DNA from: Ostrinia nubilalis
Lineage: Eukaryota > Arthropoda > Insecta > Lepidoptera > Crambidae
Reading direction: 5' to 3'
DNA: 64,000 nucleotides
Assembly (NCBI RefSeq): GCF_963855985.1
Contig: NC_087112.1
Location: forward strand, 10,356,501 to 10,420,500
The notes beneath the pieces are model-generated. The model did no database searches, was not told the DNA's origin, and was given only the letters and a program-made list of their open reading frames with translations. The translations under genes were made by a program, and so were the position numbers. Below are positions 1-10,665 of this stretch, piece after piece; position 1 is the stretch's first letter; each line of letters starts with the position of its first letter.

Positions 1-1517
1 TGGCACTGGATAGGATTTGGTGATTTGTGACTGCAGTTTGATTTTAATTTGTCAATTTTTTTGAAATAATAGGGTATCGTACCCTTTTTAGGGGCGATAT
101 TTTTTTGAGAGATCTCTTTTTTACTTTGTTCTGAGAGTATAGTTGATAACTTAATGTGATTTCGTATAAATTCATATGATAAATATTGGTTCTTGTATTC
201 AATATAGTTGATACAATGAATGATTTTGTCAATTAAGTAATTTTTAAATTCAATGTCATTAAAATTAAAATTAGAATTAAATTTATACATGTCAATATGT
301 GAACAGAAAGTAAAATGTTTTGACCATAATTTTATATAATAATTTAGTGTCATTTCGTTAAAGCAAGAGTTGTAATAAATAGGTAACATAATAACAGAAG
401 CGTTGTTTAGTTCGTTCAACATAACACAAATATTTGAATGTAGTTTATGTATATCGGTGTCGTATCCACCAAAGCCCAATATTACAATGTCATCACGCTT
501 CAAACATCTCCCCAAACTTTTACAATGCTTCAATATTTCGGTGCTGGTGGCTTCAGGGATGATATGAGCACTGGTTTGATAAGGTTTTACCCGTCGTTCC
601 ACATTAGATTTCAAGAAAAGGGCTGATAGCCCTCTCAATTTTTCATCTCCAATAATATAAATCTGGCTTTTTGTGTGTTTTGCAGTACTAGCACCCTCTG
701 TTGACAAATTGTTGAGATTTTGTGGATTTAGTGTTCGTTCATCAGTCGTCGCTTTTTCTTGATGTATCAGTAGTTCCTCCATGCAAGAATGGTACCGATG
801 TTTTACACCTGATGTCGCTATTTTCTTTTTGACGCTAGTGCTTAATGGAGTTTTGCAAATGTGATCGTCTGCGCGTGAGTAGTTCAACTGTTTTACGCCC
901 GATGTCGCTGCTTTCTTCTTAATCTTCGTATTTTTTGGAGTTTTGCAAATGTGTGTTAGCTGATCAATTTTCAAGTCGTATTCCGCAAGCTTTTTTGTCA
1001 GTGTGTGATTTTCCAATGCTAAAATCGATAACTCATTTTCCGCAATTTCAAGTTTTTCTTCCAATTTCCGAGTTTTCTGTTTTAATTCGTTAATTTCTTC
1101 TTTATAATTGGCACGCATTGTTGAAAGACTTCGGTTAAAGTCAGTTTTTGGTGAAAATATCAAAGAAGAGTTTTCTGCTTCCTCATCTGATAATGAGTCA
1201 AATGAGTTTTTCGTTGATATGTTTATTTCATACTTGTTGCGATGTGTGATATTGTTTTGTTCGTCGTTGAAGCTACTCATGGAAGGAGCAGGGCTCGTAG
1301 GTTGGTGAGACAGAGATTTTCTTCTTGTATTTGGTACTGTGTAGCATGCGTCGCATTTGTAACCTTTTTTATTTGCTGGCGTCATAATTTTAAAGCGTTG
1401 AAATGATACGCTTGTACAGTCCAAATGAAAGCATTTATTGCATACTGAACACACTAAAAGCTGTTTATTTACAATAGCTTTGTTGCATTTCATACACTTT
1501 GAACCGCTTGGTGCCAT
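1..1517 (-). CDS. ORF1 of a CR1-type non-LTR retrotransposon (partial, runs off left edge)
   Basis: One frame is open from the ATG at 1517 on the minus strand to the window edge, about 505 codons with no stop (my own translation). It starts with a PHD-like zinc finger (Cys pairs near residues 8-11 and 26-29, then FHLDC, then CDAC near residue 65). A long Glu/Lys-rich coiled coil follows (about 130-190), then an SGNH-hydrolase-like region with IYIIGDEKLRG as a degenerate GDS block and ILGFGGYD as a GxND-like block. This order (PHD, coiled coil, esterase) is known for ORF1 proteins of CR1-group LINEs, which bind the element RNA. The serine of the GDS block is not seen, so esterase activity is doubtful. 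ORF2 would lie left of the window. The unbroken frame suggests a fairly young copy. Confidence 0.75.
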   Translation of the reverse strand, partial: MAPSGSKCMKCNKAIVNKQLLVCSVCNKCFHLDCTSVSFQRFKIMTPANKKGYKCDACYTVPNTRRKSLSHQPTSPAPSMSSFNDEQNNITHRNKYEINISTKNSFDSLSDEEAENSSLIFSPKTDFNRSLSTMRANYKEEINELKQKTRKLEEKLEIAENELSILALENHTLTKKLAEYDLKIDQLTHICKTPKNTKIKKKAATSGVKQLNYSRADDHICKTPLSTSVKKKIATSGVKHRYHSCMEELLIHQEKATTDERTLNPQNLNNLSTEGASTAKHTKSQIYIIGDEKLRGLSALFLKSNVERRVKPYQTSAHIIPEATSTEILKHCKSLGRCLKRDDIVILGFGGYDTDIHKLHSNICVMLNELNNASVIMLPIYYNSCFNEMTLNYYIKLWSKHFTFCSHIDMYKFNSNFNFNDIEFKNYLIDKIIHCINYIEYKNQYLSYEFIRNHIKLSTILSEQSKKEISQKNIAPKKGTIPYYFKKIDKLKSNCSHKSPNPIQC

Positions 1518-2165
1518 CTTCCGGCCGAGCCTGGTACTATTTGTATCACAATCGAAATCAATGAAACGTCGATATGGTAGATGAAATTGATCCGATGTCA
1601 ATAGATGGCGTTGACGTAACACTTTACGCGAATATGGTCTCATTAACTAGTGCAGTAGTGTTCATATTCCCAATGGCACTGTCAAAGATTTAAATAAAAA
1701 TAACGAAAAATTTAAAGTCACCAATGTTTATCTTGGAAATTTGTCCATAGCATAGCACTCAGTTCACTATTGTTTTTCATACAGTTTATCTGAACGTTTT
1801 GAAAACCCACGGTTATGTTTGTTTTGTGTTGATTAACAAATAACAGTCACTTTTCACTGAAGATTTCACAGAATAGTTTTTGTCCATTTTCTCACACATC
1901 ATTGTTTGTTTTTGAAGGATAACACTCTCACACGGTATTTAGACAGTTCTTCACATGTTTTTAATAAATTCACTCAAATACGTCGAAAATTTACATTTTT
2001 AAAATACAATTTTATACGGAGCCAATGTTTACATGGCACGTAGCGCCATCTATATAAAACCGTCCCCTGAATATTTTTACGAGGTTTTCATTGAACGCAA
2101 TAGATGGCACTGCAATCAATCAATCATTCCTTTCGATTAAAGGTGAGTTCGAAATGTGCGTTAGA
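1518..2165. other. Upstream flank of the minus-strand LINE ORF1
   Basis: AT-rich sequence without a supported gene. Part of it is probably the LINE 5' UTR, but no 5' end of the element can be fixed. Confidence 0.4.
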
Positions 2166-2374
2166 GAGGTTTTCTTCGTTCGTTCGTTTTAGCCAAATGA
2201 CGTCCACTGCTGGACAAAGGCCTCCTCCAAGGTTGTCCACAATGCACGGTCCTGCGCTGTCCACTGTCCACCTAGTAGAAGGCCTGCCCACGCTGTCTTC
2301 CAGCCCGTGGTCGCCACTCGAGAACTTTTCTGCCCCAACGGCCATCGTCTCTACGAGCTATGTGAGGTTTTCTT
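2166..2374 (-). mobile_element. 5'-truncated RTE-type LINE tail with 11-bp TSD
   Basis: The insert 2177-2363 is bracketed by direct repeats GAGGTTTTCTT (2166-2176 and 2364-2374). On the minus strand it encodes fragments of the RTE ORF2 C-terminus (PSTRWT, then LGGGLCPAVDV) and ends in a GAAC-repeat tail, read as CGTTCGTTCGTT on the plus strand. The same tail family recurs at about nine places in the window. Confidence 0.75.
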
Positions 2375-4500
2375 ACTTGAACATTAAAATGTTTTTGGTA
2401 AAAATTCGACTTACGAGGTTTTCACTCGTCAACGACGTTATGTGATGAGGACGAGGAAGACGATCGACGATGACGATCCGCTTCAGAGGCAAAAATGAAT
2501 ATTAGCCTCAGTTATTCGTGTTTTAGCCATGTCCCTACTGAATGCATGGATTATTTACAACGAGGTAAATAAAGATGGACCATCCCTATAAATCTAGAAG
2601 ATTTCAGGCGAAGGGTTTGTGTTTATTTGATGAAAAAATCGGAAGGCAAGGCAGGCAAACCTACACCCAGTACATCAGAACGCCTTTTACAACCTGTCAG
2701 GTTTGACAATACTGGTCACTATACAGGGTGTCCCAAAAAGTAGTGTCAAGCCCAAGCCCAGAGGTAGAGCATCACTAGGGCTATCTAAATCATCCCCATC
2801 CATGTATGTTCCGCGATTTTTATAGTTTTCGAGTTATGATTGTTTTAAATTTCTGTGCTAATTTGGTCACTGTGGCGCGATTCGCGAATAGTCAACTTAC
2901 ATGCCTGATTTTTTATTATTATTAGATGAATACTAGGCCTAGCTGATTGAGAAGTATTTACATCCACAACACGAATGTAAACTAAAATCAAAGAGGGACA
3001 AATAGAGGCTTTGCCAGGGACAAGATTGTAAAAAAAAACTCTTACTTTTTGCGCTATTATTTTATACCTTATACTCTTGTTTTATACCTTACCATACAAA
3101 ATAAGTTCCTAAAACTTTATGTTTAAGACTGTTTTGTTTACGGACAAATTTTTGAATAGGTCAGCTCTTTTTCTTATTATGTATCTACCTAATTGTTATC
3201 TTTTATTACTTCTGATCACATGTCCCCACTGTCATATTTATAGGACAGGCTGACTCAGCATTAAAGGTACTTTTTTATTTTTTTGTTTGTATTTATATAT
3301 TTTTTCTTAGCTTATTATGAACTTAGTTTCAAAATTTGATTAAAAAATCCAAAGTTTTCGATGATTGGGAAGTAATGGGTTAAGATAAATTCTATCGACT
3401 TGTAATTGCTCAAATGCGGCTACTCTGAATTAATTATTACCTAATTCATTTAGAATTCTTATGAATGAAAGTTTTTCTTGAAGCTTAAAATATTTTTGGT
3501 AGAAATAAAATTAGGTACCTACCTATTAACATGTTTTATTATAAACTAAATTATTGTACCTACATAAAATGATAAATATTTATGTAGATTTCCTAATGTT
3601 TAATTTCTTTCAAATTTAAATGAAAACTTTAATTTAGAATGTAATTAAAAATAAAAGCCTTAATTAAAATTAACTCTTTCATATGTTACTAATTAAATAA
3701 TTAAAAGTTCGCATCTCACCAAATAAAAATACACCTTTTGATCACTAGCACAGGCACTTTATTGGCACTACTCAACTTTAATTAATATTTATTTATTTAG
3801 TTATTTTAACTTTGTTCATACAGAACTGACTGTAGACTAAACCATTTACGTTCCGCGATCACGGTTTTAAGCTGCAATTTTTTTTCCTCATAGTAACCTT
3901 GACATTGGTGATAGGTTTCAAACCAATTCCAATTGGCCTTCATTTTGTATGAAACTGTTTTGAAGCACAGCTCCAACTATACTGGTGAACACTTCCAAAC
4001 TTATAAGACCTGTCAAATGTATGAAGCTTTTAAAGCATGAAGATCTATTTATACTGGATCCAATTACAAAAGGTCTCTGCCCACGAATGACATATTCATA
4101 CTTTAATTTAATTTGGGCGGTATTCCGCCTAAGATGACCTCTGGTTTCTAAGGCGGATGTTCCCAACAAGGGGTCTTGGTAAGTTTGTCAATTTTAACTA
4201 GCTTACATTCCGGCACGTAGTATTATGGGAAATGCTAAGTTTGTGTTTATAAGGAAATCATTATAATTGTTTACTGAAATAATTTCACGCAGTAGGAAAT
4301 TAGAAAACGATTACTTGTATGTAATATCGTCAGATACTTTTTGGCACCTAGAAGTGCTTATTTTTTCACTATAAAGTAGATACCTAATTAATATTTCATA
4401 GGGCTATTGTTAAAACGGTTAAAACAGCAAAATTCTAAAAATTATTATATTTTTCTCGGATACGGAAATCATGTTTTTATTTTTTACTAGCTTTCCGCCC
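2375..4500. other. Intergenic AT-rich stretch with a half MITE
   Basis: No gene is supported. It contains the truncated Tc1/mariner-type MITE at 2724-2992 and short AT-rich ORFs without recognisable domains. Confidence 0.5.
2724..2992 (+). mobile_element. Truncated copy of a Tc1/mariner-type MITE
   Basis: It begins at a TA with CAGGGTGTCCCAAAAAGTAG, the same terminus as the complete element at 13504-13914. The interior matches the reverse complement of the right half of that copy (ACTCGAAAAC region, GCGAATAGTCAA, TACTAGGCCTAGCTGAT). The opposite terminus is missing. Confidence 0.65.
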
Positions 4501-5739
4501 GCCGCACAGTAGTTTGATATTAAAAATAGGTGGACATACGATCGAAAGTCATAATTTCACCGAAACAAAAATTGTTTTGGATAGCATTTTGAATGCTGAT
4601 CAACATTTGTCATTATGCATTTTTCGATAAAACGAGCCTTTCATGCTTAAAAAAAATATGACAAAAAAATTTGTATGGAGAAAAATCTTTTTTATTTTTT
4701 TTCTGGCTACTGTTGCAAACTGTAGCAGTCAAACCTTATGTAGTCGTAAGTACCTATGGTGCCTAACATTACTACATAAATACTTTTTGCGGGCACGCGC
4801 GGCCAAGCGAGTAATAGACATGCGAAATTTGAAATATTTTTATTTATTAATTATTGATTTTAATGCACTTAAAGCAATTATTAATATATAAATATACTTA
4901 GTCTAACTTACTACAGCCCCCTATTACCTCATTTCACGCCAAAACCTTTCAAACTAGAACCTAAGTTTGTAGGTACTAGGTAGTCTAAGTTGTTTTTATT
5001 GTCATCATAATATTCACTACTGGTCTACTGGTTATCGTGTAAGATAGATTAGGTAGATATCAACCCTTTACCTAGGTATATACCTACTTCTTGGCACTTA
5101 TAATATGTACCGACATACTGATTAAAAAAAGTCTTCCAGCAAGAACCCTTGACTTCAATGGTTATGAAAGATTTTTTAACTTTCTAGAGTAGTCCTGAAT
5201 AGATCCTTAAATCATTTTGACTGTCATAATCGATTACAGTAGGTAGTGGGATAGTTTCAATTTTGATAGAACTGTAATTTCCAGTTCTTCTGTTGAATAG
5301 TTTTATACTTTCGCAAAAATATTCTTTTTTTTGGCTCCTTTAAAGAGGTGTAAGTTTCTTACCCTTCGTCTAAAAAGATAACGTACATAACACCTTTATA
5401 AGTAGCCTCAAACATAAAGCATACCTTTACCCAATCATCGAACTGAGAAAAATCTGAAATTCGACATTTATCACCTTCTTCCATTCATGTCTTCAATTAT
5501 TATCTTCGTTCAAAAAACAATCAAAAAAAGATATTTTAGCCTATTCATTTATCTTGATCAGTGTCCAAAATAATCAAAGTCACTCACATACTTACTTTTT
5601 CCGAAAGAATCCAATAGGCAGGTTTGCAGTAGGTAGGTACACCAAAATGTTATCACATTATCTGCACCATGTATCAGCAGTTTTTGTGTACGTTAGCTGG
5701 CATATAAAACTATAGGTAGAGGCGTACATAATGGATCTG

Positions 5740-7245
5740 CAATAATGTGTGTATTGTAATGTGTGCAATACGGCTCAGAAACGTGGCCTCTCAATATAGG
5801 CCTTATAAAATACAGTGTGTCCGGGCATGTAGTGATCAAACTTTAAGGGCGTGATCAATGGACAATTTTATCGGTGAAAATACTTTACATTTGGGGCTTG
5901 ACCCATTTCTCGATATTTACAAGGATTTAAGTTTTTAATTTTTAGTTTTCACCTCTTCCTTCAAAAACAAGTGATAGCGTGGGTAGCTTAACATTAATAA
6001 GCAAAAATTTTATATCATGCGATAGCCAATAAAATTATCTATTAGTAGAAGTAGAAAACAGATACAAGTTTCATACATTTTAAGGGTGTAAGAATGGATT
6101 TAATTAGAAATAAACATGATTTTTTTCACATCTTTTTCATTTATTTCCCAACACAAGAAAAACCAGGTCCTTAAGGTATGTTTTATTTGCATTGTATTAT
6201 TAGTATTTGAGCTATTCTACAAAACGAATGTAAATTTATTAGTCTACGTCTATTAGTTTCGACGTAATTGTTGAACAAAGATACCCCTTCCCAGCGGTTT
6301 CCATAGCGCACGCGACATGCAAAAATGCACTGCCTGAAAGAATCACACAACCTATTCCGATTACTATGGAAACCGCTGGGAATGGGTATCTTTGTTCAAC
6401 AATTACGTCGAAACTAATAGACGTAGACTAATAAATTTACATTCGTTTTGTAGAATGGCTCAAATACTAATAATACAATGCAAATAAAACATACCTTAAC
6501 GACCTGGTTTTTCTTGTGTTGGAAAATAACTGAAAATGAAGTGAAAAAAGTCATGTTTTTTTCTAATTAAATCCATTCTTACTCCCTTAAAATGTATGAA
6601 ACTTGTGTCTGTTTTCTACTTCTACTAGTAGATAATTTTATTGGCTATCGCATGATATAAAATATTTGATTATTAATGTTAAGTTACCCACGTTTTCAAT
6701 CGTTTTTGAAGGAAGAGGTGAAAACTAAAAATTAAAAACTTAAATCCTTGTAATTTTGCGAGAAATGGGTCAAGACCCAAATTTGAAGTATTTTCATCGA
6801 TAAAATTGTCTATAGATTACGCCCTTAAAGTTTGATCACTACATGCCCGGACACACTGTATAAGCTCAAAATTGCACAACGTGCTATGGAGAGGGCTATG
6901 CTCGGTGTTTCTTTACAAGATCGAATCAGAAATGAGGAGGAGATCCGTAAACGAACCAAAGTCGTTGACATAGCCCAACGGACTAGCAAGCTAAAGTGAC
7001 AATGGGCAGGGCACATAGTACGCAGAACTAATGGCCGATGGGGCAGCAAGGTTCTGGAATGGAGGCCACGTACCGGAAAGCGCAGCGTAGGACGTCCACC
7101 CACAAGGTGGACCGACGACCTCATAAAGGTAGCAGGAAGGCGCTGGATGCAGGGCACCACCAAGCGGCCATTGTGGAAATCATTGGGGGAGGCCTATGTT
7201 CAGCAGTGGACGTTCTATAGTTGAAATGATGATGGATGATGAATA
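5740..7245 (+). pseudogene. RTE-type LINE ORF2 C-terminal fragment, interrupted
   Basis: Before the nested palindrome the sequence reads YGSETWPL. After it come KIAQRAMERAML, RTSKLK, WAGHIVRRT, LEWRPRTGKRS, PPTRWTDDLIKVAG and LGEAYVQQWT, followed by an ATG-repeat tail (TGATGATGGATGATG). This is the C-terminal part of the RTE reverse-transcriptase ORF. It is 5'-truncated, has in-frame stops and frame shifts, and is split by the element at 5813-6858. It lies inside the foldback transposon 4505-8110. Confidence 0.75.
5813..6858. mobile_element. 1046-bp palindromic Tc1/mariner-type element
   Basis: Ends read CAGTGTGTCCGGGCATG inward on both sides and are flanked by TA (5811-5812 and 6859-6860). 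The left arm (5813-6306) and right arm (6364-6858) are near-perfect inverted copies of about 494 bp around a 57-bp loop. TA target duplication with CAGT termini is typical of Tc1/mariner. There is no coding capacity. It disrupts the RTE fragment. Confidence 0.8.
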
Positions 7246-8110
7246 ATGAATAATGTGTAGAAGAGGGTTACGGATATTTCCATTTATGATGGAATTATTT
7301 GACTAACTGAATGGAGAGCCATAAAAATGTATTGTTTACTATATGGGTTGCAACCCTTACTGAACCCACTACCTACTATAATCGATTATGACAGTCAAAA
7401 TGATTTAAGGATCTATTCAGGACTACTCTAGAAAGTTAAAAAATCTTTCATAACCATTGAAGTCAAGGGTTCTTGCTGGAAGACTTTTTTTAATCAGTAT
7501 GTCGGTACATATTATAAGTGCCAAGAAGTAGGTATATACCTAGGTAAAGGGTTGATATCTACCTAATCTATCTTACACGATAACCAGTAGACCAGTAGTG
7601 AATATTATAATGACAATAAAAACAACTTAGACTACCTAGTACCTACAAACTTAGGTTCTAGTTTGAAAGGTTTTAGCGTGAAATGAGGTAATAGGGGGCT
7701 GTAGTAAGTTAGACTAAGTATATTTATCTATTAATAATTGCTTTAAGTGCATTAAAATCAATAATGAATAAATAAAAATATTTAAAATTTTGCATGTCCA
7801 TTACTCGCTTGGCCGCGCGTGCCCGCAAAAAGTATTTATGTAGTAATGTTAGGCACCATAGGTACTTACGACTACATAAGGTTTGACCGCTACAGTTTGC
7901 AACAGTAGCCAGAAAAAAAATAAAAAAGATTTTTCTCCATACAAATTTTCTTGTCATATTTTTTTTAAGCATGAAAGGCTCGTTTTATCGAAAAATGCAT
8001 AATGACAAATGTTGATCAGCATTCAAAATGCTATCCAAAACAATTTTTGTTTTGGTGAAATTATGACTTTCCATCGTATGTCCACCTTTTTTTAAAATCA
8101 AACTACTGTG

Positions 8111-8165
8111 CGCCGCGGCTTCGCCCGCGTGGAATTTTGTCTGTCACAGAAAAACAATATCGCGC
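8111..8165 (+). repeat. Right half of a dispersed lepidopteran repeat
   Basis: CGGCTTCGCCCGCGTGG followed by AATTTTGTCTGTCACAG continues the repeat whose left half (ACTAGCTTTCCGCCCG) ends at 4504. The two halves are separated by the foldback element. A fuller copy lies at 26211-26420. Confidence 0.7.
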
Positions 8166-9072
8166 GCGTATTTGCTCACCGTTTAGACCTACCCTGGACT
8201 ACGACAAACATTTTAAAACCAAAATCAGTTCTCGAGTTTTAATCAGACTAACGAACATCAATTCATTTTTATTTATAGAAGATAGATAGGTAGATAGATT
8301 TTATAACTGGCCAATGGCGGCTTTGTAGTAATTCTTTTTTTATTTGACAGCAAACACGCTTTGAAGAGTAGAAAAACCGCTAAGTAACTCCTACATTAAC
8401 AACGAGTTCCATTGTTGGACAAACGGTAAATTTTTATTTCAATATTTAATTTACGTTAACAACTGAGTACTCAAAAAATATTCAAATGACTTACTTATCA
8501 TGACTGATAGGAACTTTTACGGTGTATTTTATTTCAAAAATTAAACTAATTCAATTCTACTGTTATTAACTGAATATTAATCGGGTTTTCAACTGATTAA
8601 TACCCAATCTAAGATTTTCAGGTTTAAAATGAAGAGTTTTCATGGAATTTGTTCCTTGATATGGTTGTTTAATTTCATATCAACGCAAAAAAATGCTTTT
8701 TTGTTTGTGAAAGAAGTAGACACTGAAAATCGGCGTTCACAACAAGTACCTACTAAGATGATTGCAATAAAGCAAGCCATTTCTAGGTATTTGCAATCAT
8801 GTAATTAGTTAATTACACGGTTATTAATGTAGTAAAAATGATAAAACAATAGATCCGCCCGAAGGCACGGGGCAAGGTGATGAACAAATTGTATGCAAAT
8901 TACAAATCGCTGACAAATAAATTACTTTACAAGATTGCTTACTGCATCTTTTGCTTGTTTCCTTTTCTAAAAATTTTACTGGGATCTGTTATCTTAATTT
9001 TTTTTAAGAATTTGTAGCACAAATTCCTAATAGTCCCGTTAACCCTTCGTGGTATGCTACGAGTAAATATGC
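8166..9072. other. Intergenic stretch, no gene seen
   Basis: AT-rich with short ORFs only. No domain or repeat boundary could be supported. Confidence 0.5.
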
Positions 9073-9224
9073 GGTCTATTCCACTTTGATCACCTGGATT
9101 TGATCACTCAAGCGATCAAAGTCCACTTTGATCACCCGGGTGATCAAATCCAGATGATCAAATAAATAAATGAAGTTCTTTATTGCTTCTACAACTTACT
9201 TAGCTTGTCAAAGCGGAATAGACC
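9073..9224. mobile_element. Short inverted-repeat element (MITE)
   Basis: Ends are GGTCTATTCCACTTTGA and its inverted partner TCAAAGCGGAATAGACC. The flanks carry similar AAATATG motifs (one extra base on the left). Internal GATCAAAT/ATTTGATC repeats form further palindromes. Superfamily unknown. Confidence 0.55.
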
Positions 9225-9261
9225 AAATATGTTTGTGCTTCTAATAAGTAGGTTTACCACA

Positions 9262-9350
9262 ATAGTCGAGCGGCGTGATCGAACCCGGGTTCCTCGGATC
9301 ACGAGTCGGCTAGTCCGACACCTTCACCGTTCGGCTATCGTCGCTTATTA
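9262..9350 (-). repeat. tRNA-related SINE-like head
   Basis: On the minus strand the sequence has an A-box-like TAGCCGAACGGTGAAGG and a B-box-like GGTTCGATCAC with tRNA spacing. The arms do not fold into a clean cloverleaf, so this is a tRNA-derived SINE head or decayed tRNA copy rather than a working tRNA gene. Confidence 0.5.
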
Positions 9351-9879
9351 GGTATATTTATTTTGTTAATTCTGCATTTTATATGCACAATTAAATCTCC
9401 GGTAGTTAATTATCCAGTTAATTACTACACCTTAAATGTGTAATGCAAATAATAACGATTTAAAATGTATATTTTTAACATTCCAAAATGCATTCAACCT
9501 GTATAATTCGAGCAAAAACCTAATTATCACTCTATTATAGTTATACTATTTATAAAACCGGTCTCCTTTTATTATAAAAAAAAACTTAGTTTATGTACTT
9601 AATGTGTTAGTAGGTAACTACTTACTTCAGGCAGAATAACTATTGAATTTTAATTAACTGTTGAACTGGATTTTCAATTATTTACAGACCAAAAATGCAT
9701 AGGTTAGGTATTTGGCCAGTCTGCGATAGCTGAATTAAAACAAATAACGTTATCACAAAGCTTTAAGTTATTAAAAGTTACTTTAAACTTACTCAAAAAC
9801 AGTTTAGTGATTGCGATAAGGAATGGAGTTACAAGTACCTAAGTATGTTACTGTCGGCTGCAGGTCAACTGTCACATAA
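9351..9879. other. Intergenic stretch, no gene seen
   Basis: AT-rich, without a supported ORF or repeat boundary. Confidence 0.5.
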
Positions 9880-10665
9880 TTGAGAATGTTACTAGGTATG
9901 CAAAATCACTTGAAACCTATGTTACAGTTAAGCTTTTACATTTACAAATACATTAGTTTTTATTTCATTCAAAAATACCCAGTAGTTATGATTTTATAGG
10001 CATTCAAAGTTCGCTTAAATATTGAGTCCCGCCGACGGTCACGTGACCCCGTGTGACGTACATTCACAGCGTCCGCTCACTAGAAAACGGATATAAACAT
10101 ACTTAAATATTTTTTTTTTGTAAATACAAACTTATTATACATATTAACACCTAGACCCATCACAGAAATTAAAATTGAACCAAACCCAAACTTGATGCGA
10201 TTGTGTCGTTTTATTGCGAATTACCTTCCAGCTCCATCATTAGACCCCGATTACTATATAGAATTAAAATACTCATCAATACAAAACGAACGAGCCCAAA
10301 CTCGATGCATTTAAGTCGTTTTATTATAGAGTTCCTATGGCCACCTTCCAGCTCCATCATCAGATCAGCTCCATGTCATCATAATATTGCATGGTCATCC
10401 AAATCACATGTGTTTGCGAAATTTCAGCTTAATCGGTTGCCTGGAAGTGGGTCTTAATTCAGTTTGCAAGATTCCACCCATACAAATATGAGCCAGTCGT
10501 TGTAATATGACGTCACGCGCATAAAATGGCGGGCCGGCCGCCGCCCGCACTTTTAAAATTCAATATCTTGGAAACTAATTGACGTATCGAAATAATTCTT
10601 TCACGTGTATTTTTTATTTTTAACAGAGAATACAGAAAGCTAAAAAACAAAATTAGTGAACATTC
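9880..10665 (+). repeat. Unclassified 0.8-kb dispersed repeat, copy 1
   Basis: From TTGAGAATGTTACTAGG to the AAACAAAATTAGTGAA segment this is nearly identical to 60919-61700, in the same orientation. It includes the segments CCGACGGTCACGTGACCCCG and TGACGTCACGCGCAT. No terminal inverted repeats, protein or poly(A) tail were seen, so the class is unknown. Confidence 0.7.

Larger units (their letters stand above)
4505..8110. mobile_element. Foldback DNA transposon with 746-bp inverted arms (Transib-like ends)
   Basis: The two arms (4505-5250 and 7365-8110) are near-identical inverted copies of equal length. Both outer ends read CACAGTAGTTTGAT inward, and both flanks carry the 5-bp duplication CGCCG (4500-4504 and 8111-8115). 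GC-rich 5-bp duplications and CAC-starting termini are known for the Transib/RAG-related superfamily; assignment to it is my inference. The insertion splits a copy of the common lepidopteran repeat CTAGCTTTCCGCC/CGGCTTCGCCCGCG. The 2.1-kb spacer carries an RTE LINE fragment with a further palindrome in it. No transposase is visible, so it is non-autonomous. Confidence 0.7.

Noticed and set aside
4643..7972. Two mirrored 82-codon ORFs (4643-4891 plus, 7724-7972 minus) with nearly the same protein
   Set aside because: They lie at equivalent places in the inverted arms of one transposon. Several of the differences change amino acids, and the peptide is AT-driven low complexity.
9262..9350. Functional tRNA gene on the minus strand
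   Set aside because: A and B boxes are present but acceptor and T stems do not pair cleanly; better explained as a SINE head.
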